DNA of 64,000 nucleotides from Nocardia panacis. GTDB lineage: Bacteria > Actinomycetota > Actinomycetes > Mycobacteriales > Mycobacteriaceae. Of the stretch, positions 18,543-25,914 are shown piece after piece. A program made the translations under genes and the position numbers. The notes under the pieces were generated by a model, which did no database searches, had not been told where the DNA came from, and was given only the letters and a program-made list of their open reading frames with translations. Location: assembly GCF_003598715.1 (NCBI RefSeq), contig NZ_QZFU01000041.1, positions 372,001-436,000 of the forward strand, written 5' to 3'. Every line of letters starts with the position of its first letter. Position 1 is the stretch's first letter.

Positions 18543-19726
18543 TGTTCTACCTCCATACTGATGGCCGGTCCGAGCCGGCTGATGTCATGTGCGGTGCGGC
18601 CCTGCAGCGCGAGGTCCACGCAGATCTCGCCGAGCAGCGGCACGAATTTGAAGCCCCATCCGGAGCTGTAGACGACCAGGTGCTCACCGTGCGGCACCAG
18701 ATCGCGCATCAGTCCCAGATAGAACTGACGCTCGGGATCCGCGGGCAGTGCCGCGAGACAGGTGGAGGTTTGCACCGGTGCGGGATCCAGGCCGGGCATA
18801 TGGTTGCCGACCCAGGAGGAGAGCCGCTCGACATGGCGCGGATCCGGTGTGCCCGTGGCGGATTCGGCATCGGGCAGCGGATTCACCTCGAAGACCGGAC
18901 CCAAGCGGACCAGATCGCTCGGCGACCAAGGGTTGCGGCCGAATCCGTAGAAGAGGTTGGTGTCCTCCTCGGTCGGCTGCTGGAAGACGAACCAGAACGG
19001 GAAGTCGATATCGGCCTGCTGTCGGCGCAGCGAGACCAGGGCCATCTCGTAGAGCCGGATATCGAGGCTCGCGCCGAGCGGACCGAGCAGGTCGTTGACC
19101 CCGGCGCCGTTGGCCAGCACCACTTTCGCGGCGCGGTAGGTGGTGCGGTCGGTGTGGATCGTCACCCCGTCGGCGTCGGGGAATATGCCGAGCGCGCGTT
19201 CGCCCGCGTGCAGCGCGCACCCGTGCTGCTGGGCCAACCCATACAGCGCGGCGAGGGTGCCGCGCACATCGATCACACCGCCGTCGGGTTGCAGGAATCC
19301 CGCGTAATGCGAAGGGAGATCGGCGAATCCGTAGCGCCGCTCGATCTCTTTGGCCGTCATCGCCTCGTAGGGCAGATCGAGCCGGTCCATCACCCGCATG
19401 GTCTCGCAGATCTGCCCCTCATTGGTCTGGACCTCGGTATCGCCGAACCAGAGGCTGCCGATGTGGTGGATGAGGGTGCGCTCGACCCGGCTCTCCAGCG
19501 ACCGCCACAGCGGCACCGCCTCCAGCGTCAACCGGGACAGGTCCTCCTGGGTGTACTGGACCCGCCAGTGCCGCTCCGCGCCGCTGGTGCCGCAGCGCTC
19601 ATTGAAGAACCCGTACCGGTCCATGACCAGGGTGCGCTGTCCTCGGGCGGCGGCCTGCCAGCCACAGGACAGCCCGACCGGTCCGCCACCGACGACAATG
19701 AGGTCGAATGAAGTGGTATCTGACAT
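18539..19726 (-). CDS. FAD-dependent oxidase, NikD-like (piperideine-2-carboxylate to picolinate)
   Basis: A 395-residue sarcosine-oxidase-family flavoprotein with a Rossmann FAD motif (LIVVGGGPVGLSCGW), the ERHWRVQYTQEDL region and a cysteine in TSTCLAAL placed where the family attaches FAD covalently. NikD, the closest characterised relative I know, oxidises the cyclised keto acid from lysine to picolinate. The adjacent NikC-like aminotransferase supports that role. An alternative ATG at 19774 overlaps the aminotransferase stop and would add 16 residues (MKYDFDG repeat); the 19726 start matches the usual N-terminus. Its stop overlaps the PKS-NRPS start... the gene feeding the starter unit is thus co-translated with the assembly line. 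Confidence 0.87.
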   Translation of the reverse strand: MSDTTSFDLIVVGGGPVGLSCGWQAAARGQRTLVMDRYGFFNERCGTSGAERHWRVQYTQEDLSRLTLEAVPLWRSLESRVERTLIHHIGSLWFGDTEVQTNEGQICETMRVMDRLDLPYEAMTAKEIERRYGFADLPSHYAGFLQPDGGVIDVRGTLAALYGLAQQHGCALHAGERALGIFPDADGVTIHTDRTTYRAAKVVLANGAGVNDLLGPLGASLDIRLYEMALVSLRRQQADIDFPFWFVFQQPTEEDTNLFYGFGRNPWSPSDLVRLGPVFEVNPLPDAESATGTPDPRHVERLSSWVGNHMPGLDPAPVQTSTCLAALPADPERQFYLGLMRDLVPHGEHLVVYSSGWGFKFVPLLGEICVDLALQGRTAHDISRLGPAISMEVEQ

Positions 19727-19742
19727 GCTGCGCCGTTCTGTG

Positions 19743-19784
19743 TCGTATTTCATTCCGTCGAAGTCGTATTTCATACCGTCGAAT
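19743..19784. repeat. Two tandem 21-bp direct repeats at the aminotransferase/NikD-like junction
   Basis: Positions 19743-19763 and 19764-19784 are the same 21-base unit (core TCGTATTTCAT then CCGTCGAA) differing at two bases. Read on the minus strand each unit carries an ATG, so the duplication created competing start codons (19774 and 19753, both in frame with the NikD-like gene) ahead of 19726. Confidence 0.75.
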
Positions 19785-21012
19785 TGCGCGACGCGGCCTC
19801 GGTGAGCACATCGTGGAGCGCGTCGAGTATGCGGCCGAACTGTTCCTCGGAAAGGCTCGGCTGACAAGGGACATTGATCTGCTGGTCGAACCACATGCGT
19901 TCGGCCGTCGGACATTCGCCGACCCGATGTCCGCGCGCCCGCCACTCCGGCAGCAGATGCAGCGGGAAATAACGCAGCTGCAATTGGACGCCGTGCTGGG
20001 CCAGCCGCTCGACGATCCAATTGCGATTCGCGCCCGATTCCGGATCGACGAAGAACGTGTACAGGTGATAGGCGTTCGCCACGCCCTCCGGTTCGACCAC
20101 GCGTCGCACGAACGGGAACTGATCCAGCACCGCATCGATGCGCGCCGCATTCTCGCGCCGCCGCTTGACCAGCCGATCGAGCCGACTCAGTTGCGCGATG
20201 CCGAATGCGGCATTCGGTTCGGCGAGGGTCGCATTGGTGCCCGCGTGCCGCAGCGTCACGCAGTTGTGCGTATAGGAATTGCCGACGTACACCATCCAGG
20301 ACGGTGCGCCGTCCAATTCGCCGATGCGGTGCGCGGCGCGGGCGAAGTCGGCGTCGGAATCATTGGACCGCATACGATCCAGCCGCTCCAGCCAGGTGTC
20401 CTCGTCGAAGGTCACCATGCCGCCCTCGCCGAGGGTGGTGATGTTCTTGCTGGAATGGAAGCTGAAGCAGCCGATATCGGCGAGCGAACCGGGACGCCGG
20501 TCGAAATAGTCGCTGCCGAGGGCGTGCGCGCAATCCTCCAGCACCAGAATGCCCCTGGCCCGCGCCAGCCGCATGATCCGGTCCATCTCGGCGGGCAGAC
20601 CGCCGTAGTGCACGATGATGATCGCCTTGGTGCGCGCGGTGATCAGTGCCTCGATACTCGCCGGATCCGCGTTGAGCGTATTCGGGTCGATATCGCAGAA
20701 ACGCACCGAGACCCGCAGATCCAGCAGCGGCTGCACCGTCGCCTTGAAAGTCTGCGGGGTGGCGATCACCTCGTCGCCGGGTTGCAGTCCGAGCAGGTTG
20801 ATCGCCAGTGCCAGCGCCACGGTGCCACTGGTGACAGACAGCGCGTGCCTGCTGCCGACCATCTCGCGGAACTGCTTTTCGAAGGACTCGCGATACGCGC
20901 CACCGGACAGGGTGAGGTTCGAGTTGAGTACTTCGCTGAGTGCGTCCAGTTCCGCCGCGCCGAAAATGCTGCCGCGCTGGGGATAGGGGACCAGATAGTT
21001 TCTTTGTGACAT
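19771..21012 (-). CDS. DegT/DnrJ/EryC1-family aminotransferase, NikC-like L-lysine 2-aminotransferase
   Basis: A 413-residue PLP enzyme of the DegT/DnrJ/EryC1/StrS family. The cofactor lysine is in CFSFHSSKNITTLGEGGM, with VLEDCAHALG supplying the PLP-binding aspartate and TSGTVALALA the phosphate cup. NikC/VisA-type members deaminate L-lysine at C2 to give the precursor of picolinate, and the adjacent NikD-like gene argues for that rather than a sugar aminotransferase. It is the first gene of a minus-strand operon running to 6097, transcribed divergently from the carrier protein gene. Confidence 0.87.
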   Translation of the reverse strand: MSQRNYLVPYPQRGSIFGAAELDALSEVLNSNLTLSGGAYRESFEKQFREMVGSRHALSVTSGTVALALAINLLGLQPGDEVIATPQTFKATVQPLLDLRVSVRFCDIDPNTLNADPASIEALITARTKAIIIVHYGGLPAEMDRIMRLARARGILVLEDCAHALGSDYFDRRPGSLADIGCFSFHSSKNITTLGEGGMVTFDEDTWLERLDRMRSNDSDADFARAAHRIGELDGAPSWMVYVGNSYTHNCVTLRHAGTNATLAEPNAAFGIAQLSRLDRLVKRRRENAARIDAVLDQFPFVRRVVEPEGVANAYHLYTFFVDPESGANRNWIVERLAQHGVQLQLRYFPLHLLPEWRARGHRVGECPTAERMWFDQQINVPCQPSLSEEQFGRILDALHDVLTEAASRNSTV

Positions 21013-21207
21013 CGGGCCGCAAACTCTCTGTAGTTCCTCCAGATGCTTCGCCTCGGCCGAACCGATCGCTCTATCAATGGTGCTTGTCGGCGGTCGGGCG
21101 AGATATTGACCAAAGGATGTTGGCGGTTGTAGGACTGGAGAACCGCAGGGGGGTTTAGCACCAGCGGTGTAGTGAATCGGCACCGAATACCGGGCTACCG
21201 TCATTTC
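21013..21207. promoter_or_regulatory. Divergent promoter region between the core operon and the starter-loading genes
   Basis: 195 bases between the aminotransferase (minus) and carrier protein (plus). It contains TATTGAC at 21104-21110 and, at 21124-21135 read on the minus strand, GTCCTACAACCG. Near-identical elements occur in two other divergent intergenic regions of the cluster (25684-25914 and 29510-29766), so it is a likely binding site for a cluster regulator. Confidence 0.55.
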
Positions 21208-21432
21208 ATGGGCGAACTGTGCGAAATTCTGTTGAAAATAGGTGTCGAGAAAAGCGAGCTCGCCGCGGAGCGCAGGCTGCGGTCGGATCTGGCGCTCGAC
21301 TCCACCGAAACGGTCGAGCTGGAAGGGGAGCTGCGCCGTCGATTCGGGGTCGAGGTCGACCTCTGGGACAAACACGACTACACCATCGGTGAACTCGCCG
21401 CGCGCATCGACGCCGCGCGGGCGCGGGCCTGA
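21208..21432 (+). CDS. Stand-alone acyl/peptidyl carrier protein for the picolinyl starter
   Basis: A 74-residue carrier protein with the phosphopantetheine serine in LALDSTETVEL and a typical acidic helix II. The ATG at 21208 (MGELCEILLK) fits the family; an upstream in-frame ATG would add 12 residues with no similarity. It is followed after 79 bases by the aryl-AMP ligase, so it is the probable acceptor of picolinyl-AMP and the donor to the KS or ACP of the hybrid synthase. Confidence 0.88.
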   Translation: MGELCEILLKIGVEKSELAAERRLRSDLALDSTETVELEGELRRRFGVEVDLWDKHDYTIGELAARIDAARARA

Positions 21433-21511
21433 GGCGTGCCTCCGCCTTCGCTCCGGCCATGCGCAGGTCTACGGACGGCTTCGCCGACAGCAACAATTGG
21501 GAGGAAATGCC

Positions 21512-23125
21512 ATGCCGGTCAACAGGATCGACGAGGCCCGCGCCCGTCGCTATCGTGCCGAAGGTCTGTGGGGCAGCGAGCGGGTCGATCAAATCGTGCT
21601 CGGATCCGGTCGGGAGGACGCGCTCGCGATCACGGCGGGAGGGCGGCGGCTGACCAGGGGTGAACTGGCCGCCGCCGTGCATGGTGCGGCGAAGCGGTTG
21701 TCCGCGTCGGGGATTCGGCGCGGGGATATGGTCGTCGTGCAGTTGCCCAACGATCTGGAACTGGTGGTGTTGACGCTGGCGCTGTCGAGTATCGGCGCAC
21801 CGCCGATACTCACCCCGATCATGCTGCGCGAACGCGAACTCGACCACATCGTGCGGGTTACCCAGCCGGTGGCCATCGCGGTGCCGGGGCGGTGGAATCG
21901 CTTCGACCACTTGGCCCTGGCCCGTCGGTTGCGCACCGCGCATCCCTGCGTGCGGACGCTGCTGTCGTTCGATTCCGACGACGCGATCGATCTGCGGACC
22001 CTGTGCTCGGCCGAGGACACCCTGCCGGATCCGGAGCAGGCGCGGTTGAGCGATCCCGCGCTGTGCCTGCTGTCCAATGGCACCACCGGCACGCCGAAGG
22101 TGATTCCCCGCTTGCAGGAGGCGTACGGCTACCAGTTGCGCGCTACGCCGAAAGTTGCCGGAGTAGACCAGGATTCGGTGTACTTGGCGGTCATGCCCGC
22201 CACCCACGGCTTCGTTCTGGGCTGTCCGGGCATCCTCGGCACCCTCGGCGCGGGCGGGCGGGTGGTGCTCGGAGTTTCGACCGAACCGGAGGTCGTCTTC
22301 GAGTTGATCGAGCGGGAGCGGGTCACCCACTGCACACTCGTGCCCGCGCTCGCCGAGCGGTGGGCCGAGGCGGGCCTGGACACCGAGCGCGACCTGTCGA
22401 GTCTGCGGGTCCTCCAGGTCGGCGGGGCGCGGCCGCGGCGCGGCCAGATCGAGCGGGTGCCCGAGGCATTGGGCTGTGTCATCCAGCAGTGCTACGGCAT
22501 GAGCGAAGGACTGCTCAACTACACCGGACTCGACGATCCCGACGATATCGTTTACGAGACCCAGGGCAGGCCCGCGTCTCCCGCCGACGAGATCCTGATC
22601 GTCGACGACGACGGCGCCCCGGTCGCGCCCGGCGCGGTCGGGGAACTGCTGACCCGAGGCCCCTACACCGTCGCGGGCTACTACGCGGATCCGGAAGCCA
22701 CCGCCCGCGCCTTCACCCCGGACGGCTTCTACCGCACCGGCGACCTGGCCCGGCTGCATCCCTCGGGATCGCTGATCGTCGAGGGCCGCTCCCGCGACGT
22801 GATCAACCGCGGCGGGGAGAAGATCCCGGCCACCGAATTGGAACTGCTTGCCGCGGAACATCCTTCGGTGGCCGCGGCGGCGGTCATCGGTGTGCCCGAC
22901 GACCGGTTCGGCGAGGTGGTGCGCCTGTACCTGGTCTGCCGAAACGGTGCGGTCACACCGGAACTGCCGGAGATCCGGCGGTTCCTGCAGGACCGGGGGC
23001 TGGCCAGGTTCAAGCTGCCCGAGCAGTTGGCGGTCGTGGAAACGCTGCCGTATTCGGGGATCGGCAAGGTGGACAAGAAGGCGCTGCGGGCGAGCTCGAA
23101 GGCCGAAGTGTCGCCTCGCGATTGA
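21512..23125 (+). CDS. Aryl-AMP ligase (EntE/DhbE type), probable picolinate-activating enzyme
   Basis: A 537-residue ANL-superfamily ligase: P-loop LSNGTTGTPK, QQCYGMSEG, FYRTGDLA, GRSRDVINRGGEKI, and a C-terminal lysine in SGIGKVDKK. Its layout and length match salicylate/2,3-dihydroxybenzoate ligases and the 3-hydroxypicolinate ligases. The ATG at 21512 follows GAGGAAA. Between the carrier protein and the picolinate-forming genes it most likely adenylates picolinate and loads the 21208 carrier. Specificity is inferred from context. Confidence 0.9.
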   Translation: MPVNRIDEARARRYRAEGLWGSERVDQIVLGSGREDALAITAGGRRLTRGELAAAVHGAAKRLSASGIRRGDMVVVQLPNDLELVVLTLALSSIGAPPILTPIMLRERELDHIVRVTQPVAIAVPGRWNRFDHLALARRLRTAHPCVRTLLSFDSDDAIDLRTLCSAEDTLPDPEQARLSDPALCLLSNGTTGTPKVIPRLQEAYGYQLRATPKVAGVDQDSVYLAVMPATHGFVLGCPGILGTLGAGGRVVLGVSTEPEVVFELIERERVTHCTLVPALAERWAEAGLDTERDLSSLRVLQVGGARPRRGQIERVPEALGCVIQQCYGMSEGLLNYTGLDDPDDIVYETQGRPASPADEILIVDDDGAPVAPGAVGELLTRGPYTVAGYYADPEATARAFTPDGFYRTGDLARLHPSGSLIVEGRSRDVINRGGEKIPATELELLAAEHPSVAAAAVIGVPDDRFGEVVRLYLVCRNGAVTPELPEIRRFLQDRGLARFKLPEQLAVVETLPYSGIGKVDKKALRASSKAEVSPRD

Positions 23126-23143
23126 CCACCGCGCGGACAAACG

Positions 23144-23178
23144 CGGGCGGGCCGGGCGGATATCGCCCGGCCCGCCCG
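23144..23178. terminator. Bidirectional hairpin between convergent genes
   Basis: Perfect 15-base GC arms (23144-23158 and 23164-23178) around a five-base loop, between the ends of the AMP ligase (plus) and the LuxC-like gene (minus). There is no U-run, as is common for actinobacterial terminators. Confidence 0.75.
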
Positions 23179-23195
23179 TCGCGCCTGCCCCGTGC

Positions 23196-24572
23196 TCAGC
23201 CGACAATGACCGCCTTGCTGTGCATGAGGAATTCGCCCAGGTAGCCCTCGTGCGGCAGATCGGGGCGGTTCCAGGTTGTCGGGTGGTCGCCGACGAAGAC
23301 CTTGCTGATCGTCGGGTCGGCGATCAGCGTCGCGATCAGGTCGCGATCCTCGGTGACGGCATTGAGCGATAACGTATCCCGCAGCGGCGCGACGCCGTCG
23401 GCGGGTGACCACGGCGCCACCCAGACACACGGGAAGCCCAGTTCGATGCGGGTCTGCGGCGCGTCGGCCCGATCGAGCAGGAAGACGGCGGGCCGCAGGA
23501 CCGCAGAGCCGTCGCCCAGGTCGTGCACGATGGTGTCGCCGTGCAGTGCCCGCGCGGCACCGGCTTTCGCGCGCAGATACTCATCGATCCGCTTGGCCGC
23601 CGCGAGATCGGTGACCGGCAGGCAGGCGCGTTCGTCGCCCGGCGGGAGCGAGGGCAGTGCGGCGAACCGCCGCGCCAATTCCCGCGCCACCGACTCCGGA
23701 TCGCCGTCGACGAAGACGGCCGTGGCATTGATGCATCCAGTACCCGCCTGGCCCGCAACCGATTCCGCGATGGTGTCGAGATTCGGTCGAACGCCCGCGG
23801 TGAGCAGGATCTTCGAGCGGCCCGGTCCCTGCGGTAGCACCAGTGTGTCCGAACCGTACTTGCGCACCACCTGATCCCCGCCGAAGGCGATGGCCACATC
23901 GGCCTCGGCGATCAACTGGTCGGCCGTCGGATGATCGGTGGGCAGCAGCATCACCTGGTCGTTGGCGAAACCCGCCTGGCGCAGCGCGGCCACCAGCCGG
24001 TGCGGGGTGAACGGTTCGCGCCGCGACGGGCGCACCGCCACCCGGTAGCCGAGGGCCAGCGCCTCCAACCAGGCCGCGTGCACGGCGGGCGTATTGGCCG
24101 GAGCCTGCACGACCAGCACCTCACCGCGCCTGGTCCACACCGCGCACCCGTCGGCGGTGCGCGGATCGCGCCAATCCGCTACCGCGCCGACCGGTCGGGC
24201 CTTGTCGGCGCTTTCCATGGCGAGTGCCGCGAACTCGCCGACCGAGCGGGTCGCGGCCCGCACCGCCGTGATCGGCATCCCGGAGACCGCCGCCACGGTC
24301 CGATGGAAGACATGCGCGGACATGCCGTCCACGGTGCCGTCGGTGAACAGCCTGCCCGCCTCGGCCAGCAGTTCCCTGCGGCGCTGCGGCGTCGGCGCCT
24401 CGCTCAGCCGCAGCGCCTTGATGGCGCGCTGGGCGTAAACCCAAGGTACGAGGCTGAGTTCGGCGATGATCCGACCGGTGACGTCGGTGATCTCCTCGAC
24501 CCGGCGGCTGCGGAACGCGCCGCCCGCGCCGAGCGCGTCGAGCCTGCGCGGCGGCGCGGACACGGCGGGCAT
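23196..24572 (-). CDS. LuxC/EhpG-like acyl reductase (aldehyde dehydrogenase superfamily)
   Basis: A 458-residue member of the aldehyde-dehydrogenase fold closest to the acyl-CoA reductase LuxC branch. The catalytic cysteine lies in GQAGTGCINATAVFV, and VQAPANTPAVHAAW matches the nucleotide-binding strand region. LuxC-type enzymes reduce an activated acyl group to the aldehyde with NADPH. It starts one base after the stop of the LuxE-like gene, so the two probably work as a pair, activating and reducing a carboxylate. In this cluster the natural substrate would be the bipyridine carboxylate left by the amidohydrolase. Function by inference. Confidence 0.8.
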   Translation of the reverse strand: MPAVSAPPRRLDALGAGGAFRSRRVEEITDVTGRIIAELSLVPWVYAQRAIKALRLSEAPTPQRRRELLAEAGRLFTDGTVDGMSAHVFHRTVAAVSGMPITAVRAATRSVGEFAALAMESADKARPVGAVADWRDPRTADGCAVWTRRGEVLVVQAPANTPAVHAAWLEALALGYRVAVRPSRREPFTPHRLVAALRQAGFANDQVMLLPTDHPTADQLIAEADVAIAFGGDQVVRKYGSDTLVLPQGPGRSKILLTAGVRPNLDTIAESVAGQAGTGCINATAVFVDGDPESVARELARRFAALPSLPPGDERACLPVTDLAAAKRIDEYLRAKAGAARALHGDTIVHDLGDGSAVLRPAVFLLDRADAPQTRIELGFPCVWVAPWSPADGVAPLRDTLSLNAVTEDRDLIATLIADPTISKVFVGDHPTTWNRPDLPHEGYLGEFLMHSKAVIVG

Positions 24573-24573
24573 G

Positions 24574-25683
24574 TCAGTAAACCCCCTCGATCACCTTGAC
24601 GTCGCCGAAGTTCTGCACCGGGCGCACCTCCGAGATCGAATCGCCCTGATGGCCGAGCCCGTGCGGATGCCGGATCGCGGTATCGCGCTCGAGATTGTTG
24701 GGCAGGAACAGATTTCGGGTGATGTGATGCGAGATTGTCTGGCCGCGCTCGCCATAGGGCACCGGCTCGAGAGTTTCCGGATCGACCACCGAGAAGAGGG
24801 AGAACGGTGCGGGCGGATCGAAGACGGCGGGCTCTCCGACGGGCAGACCCGCGCGCTCCGGAATACCGCAGAAGATCATGGTGGAGCCGAAGATCCCCAC
24901 CAGATTCGCCTTGGGGAAGATCTCGGTGCGCAGGACCTGGCGGGTATCGGAATCCATCGACGCGCCGCTCCAGGTGATGGTGCCGACCTTCTGATTGATC
25001 AGCTCGACCAGGTCGTCGCGGCGCGAGAGCGCCTCCAGCAGCGGGGGAGTGATGGCCAGCGTGCCGATGTGCTGGCTGCGCAGAATGAACTCGATCTGCG
25101 AGATCAGGTGGTCCACATAGTCTTTGAGCGCCTCCACGTTCCCGCGGGCGACACAGCGCTTGGCCCAGCGCGGATCCAGATCGATGGTGAAGAAGATGCC
25201 ACCGAAGTAGGCCGCCGTGTCGCGGGTCAACTTGCCGACCATATGCGGTCCGGCGGGCACCACCCCGAGCCAGTTGGCCCCGTCCGCCACGCCGTGCTCG
25301 CGCAGCCGACCGTGATACCAGGACCACGACTGCTCGAAGACATCCGGATAGGCGAAGACCCGCTTCGGCGCGCCCGTGGTGCCGCCGCTCTCACCGACCA
25401 CCGGCGGCTCGGTGATGGTTCCGAGCTTCTTGTACCCTACGGGGACCAGGTCCTCGAGCGGCACATCGCGCAACTCGTCGACGATATTCGGGAACTTCGT
25501 CAGGTCGGCCACCGTCCGCACATCCCGGCGCGGATCGAAATCCAGCTTTTTGGCCCGCTCCACCCAGTACCGCGAACCCGTCGCCGGATCGAAATGCCAC
25601 GCAACGGCTTCGCGCACAAAATCGTCGGCATCGGGCGGAGTATCCCACGCAGAATCCAATGCGGATACGCGACGTTCGCTCAT
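24574..25683 (-). CDS. LuxE/EhpF-like adenylate-forming acyl-protein synthetase
   Basis: A 369-residue atypical ANL-type protein with a short C-terminus. It has the glycine-rich loop ESGGTTGAPKRVF, the SGASMDSDTRQ block and VGIFGSTM, resembling LuxE/PaaK-like proteins and the phenazine-pathway protein EhpF, which acts on a nitrogen-heteroaromatic carboxylic acid. The ATG at 25683 follows GAGGAG; the longer reading back to 25746 lacks similarity. It leads a two-gene operon with the LuxC-like reductase, transcribed divergently from the LAL regulator. Likely role: activation of the pathway acid for reduction to the aldehyde. Confidence 0.78.
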   Translation of the reverse strand: MSERRVSALDSAWDTPPDADDFVREAVAWHFDPATGSRYWVERAKKLDFDPRRDVRTVADLTKFPNIVDELRDVPLEDLVPVGYKKLGTITEPPVVGESGGTTGAPKRVFAYPDVFEQSWSWYHGRLREHGVADGANWLGVVPAGPHMVGKLTRDTAAYFGGIFFTIDLDPRWAKRCVARGNVEALKDYVDHLISQIEFILRSQHIGTLAITPPLLEALSRRDDLVELINQKVGTITWSGASMDSDTRQVLRTEIFPKANLVGIFGSTMIFCGIPERAGLPVGEPAVFDPPAPFSLFSVVDPETLEPVPYGERGQTISHHITRNLFLPNNLERDTAIRHPHGLGHQGDSISEVRPVQNFGDVKVIEGVY

Positions 25684-25914
25684 CGACTCACTCCTCGACA
25701 TTCGGGGACGGCACGCGCCGCGGTGCGGGCGGCCCGATTTCAGCATCGCGCCCGCGCCTCTGAAAAACCCTGCGGTGGCACCGAAGTATTGACCGAAGCA
25801 TCCGGAATTCGCCGAAACAATGCGGGACCGGTTCTACATCCGCCGATTCATCTGCCCGAGACCTTGGTTCAATACCACTGTCGTCGCACGTAATCGGATT
25901 GCTACGGTCGTCGC
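25684..25914. promoter_or_regulatory. Divergent promoter region between LuxE-like operon and LAL regulator
   Basis: 231 bases with TATTGAC at 25787-25793 and GTTCTACATCCG at 25831-25842. Both elements recur in the divergent regions at 21013-21207 and 29510-29766. Confidence 0.5.

Noticed and set aside
14541..18671. A 1376-residue plus-strand open frame opposite the hybrid PKS-NRPS
   Set aside because: Antisense shadow of the KS-AT-ACP-Cy region; composition is rich in Arg, Gly and His with no family resemblance.
7988..21012. Possibility that the NRPS/PKS operon makes a nocobactin/mycobactin-type siderophore
   Set aside because: There is no lysine N-hydroxylase, salicylate synthase or N-acyl transferase, while lysine-to-picolinate genes and bipyridine tailoring genes are present.
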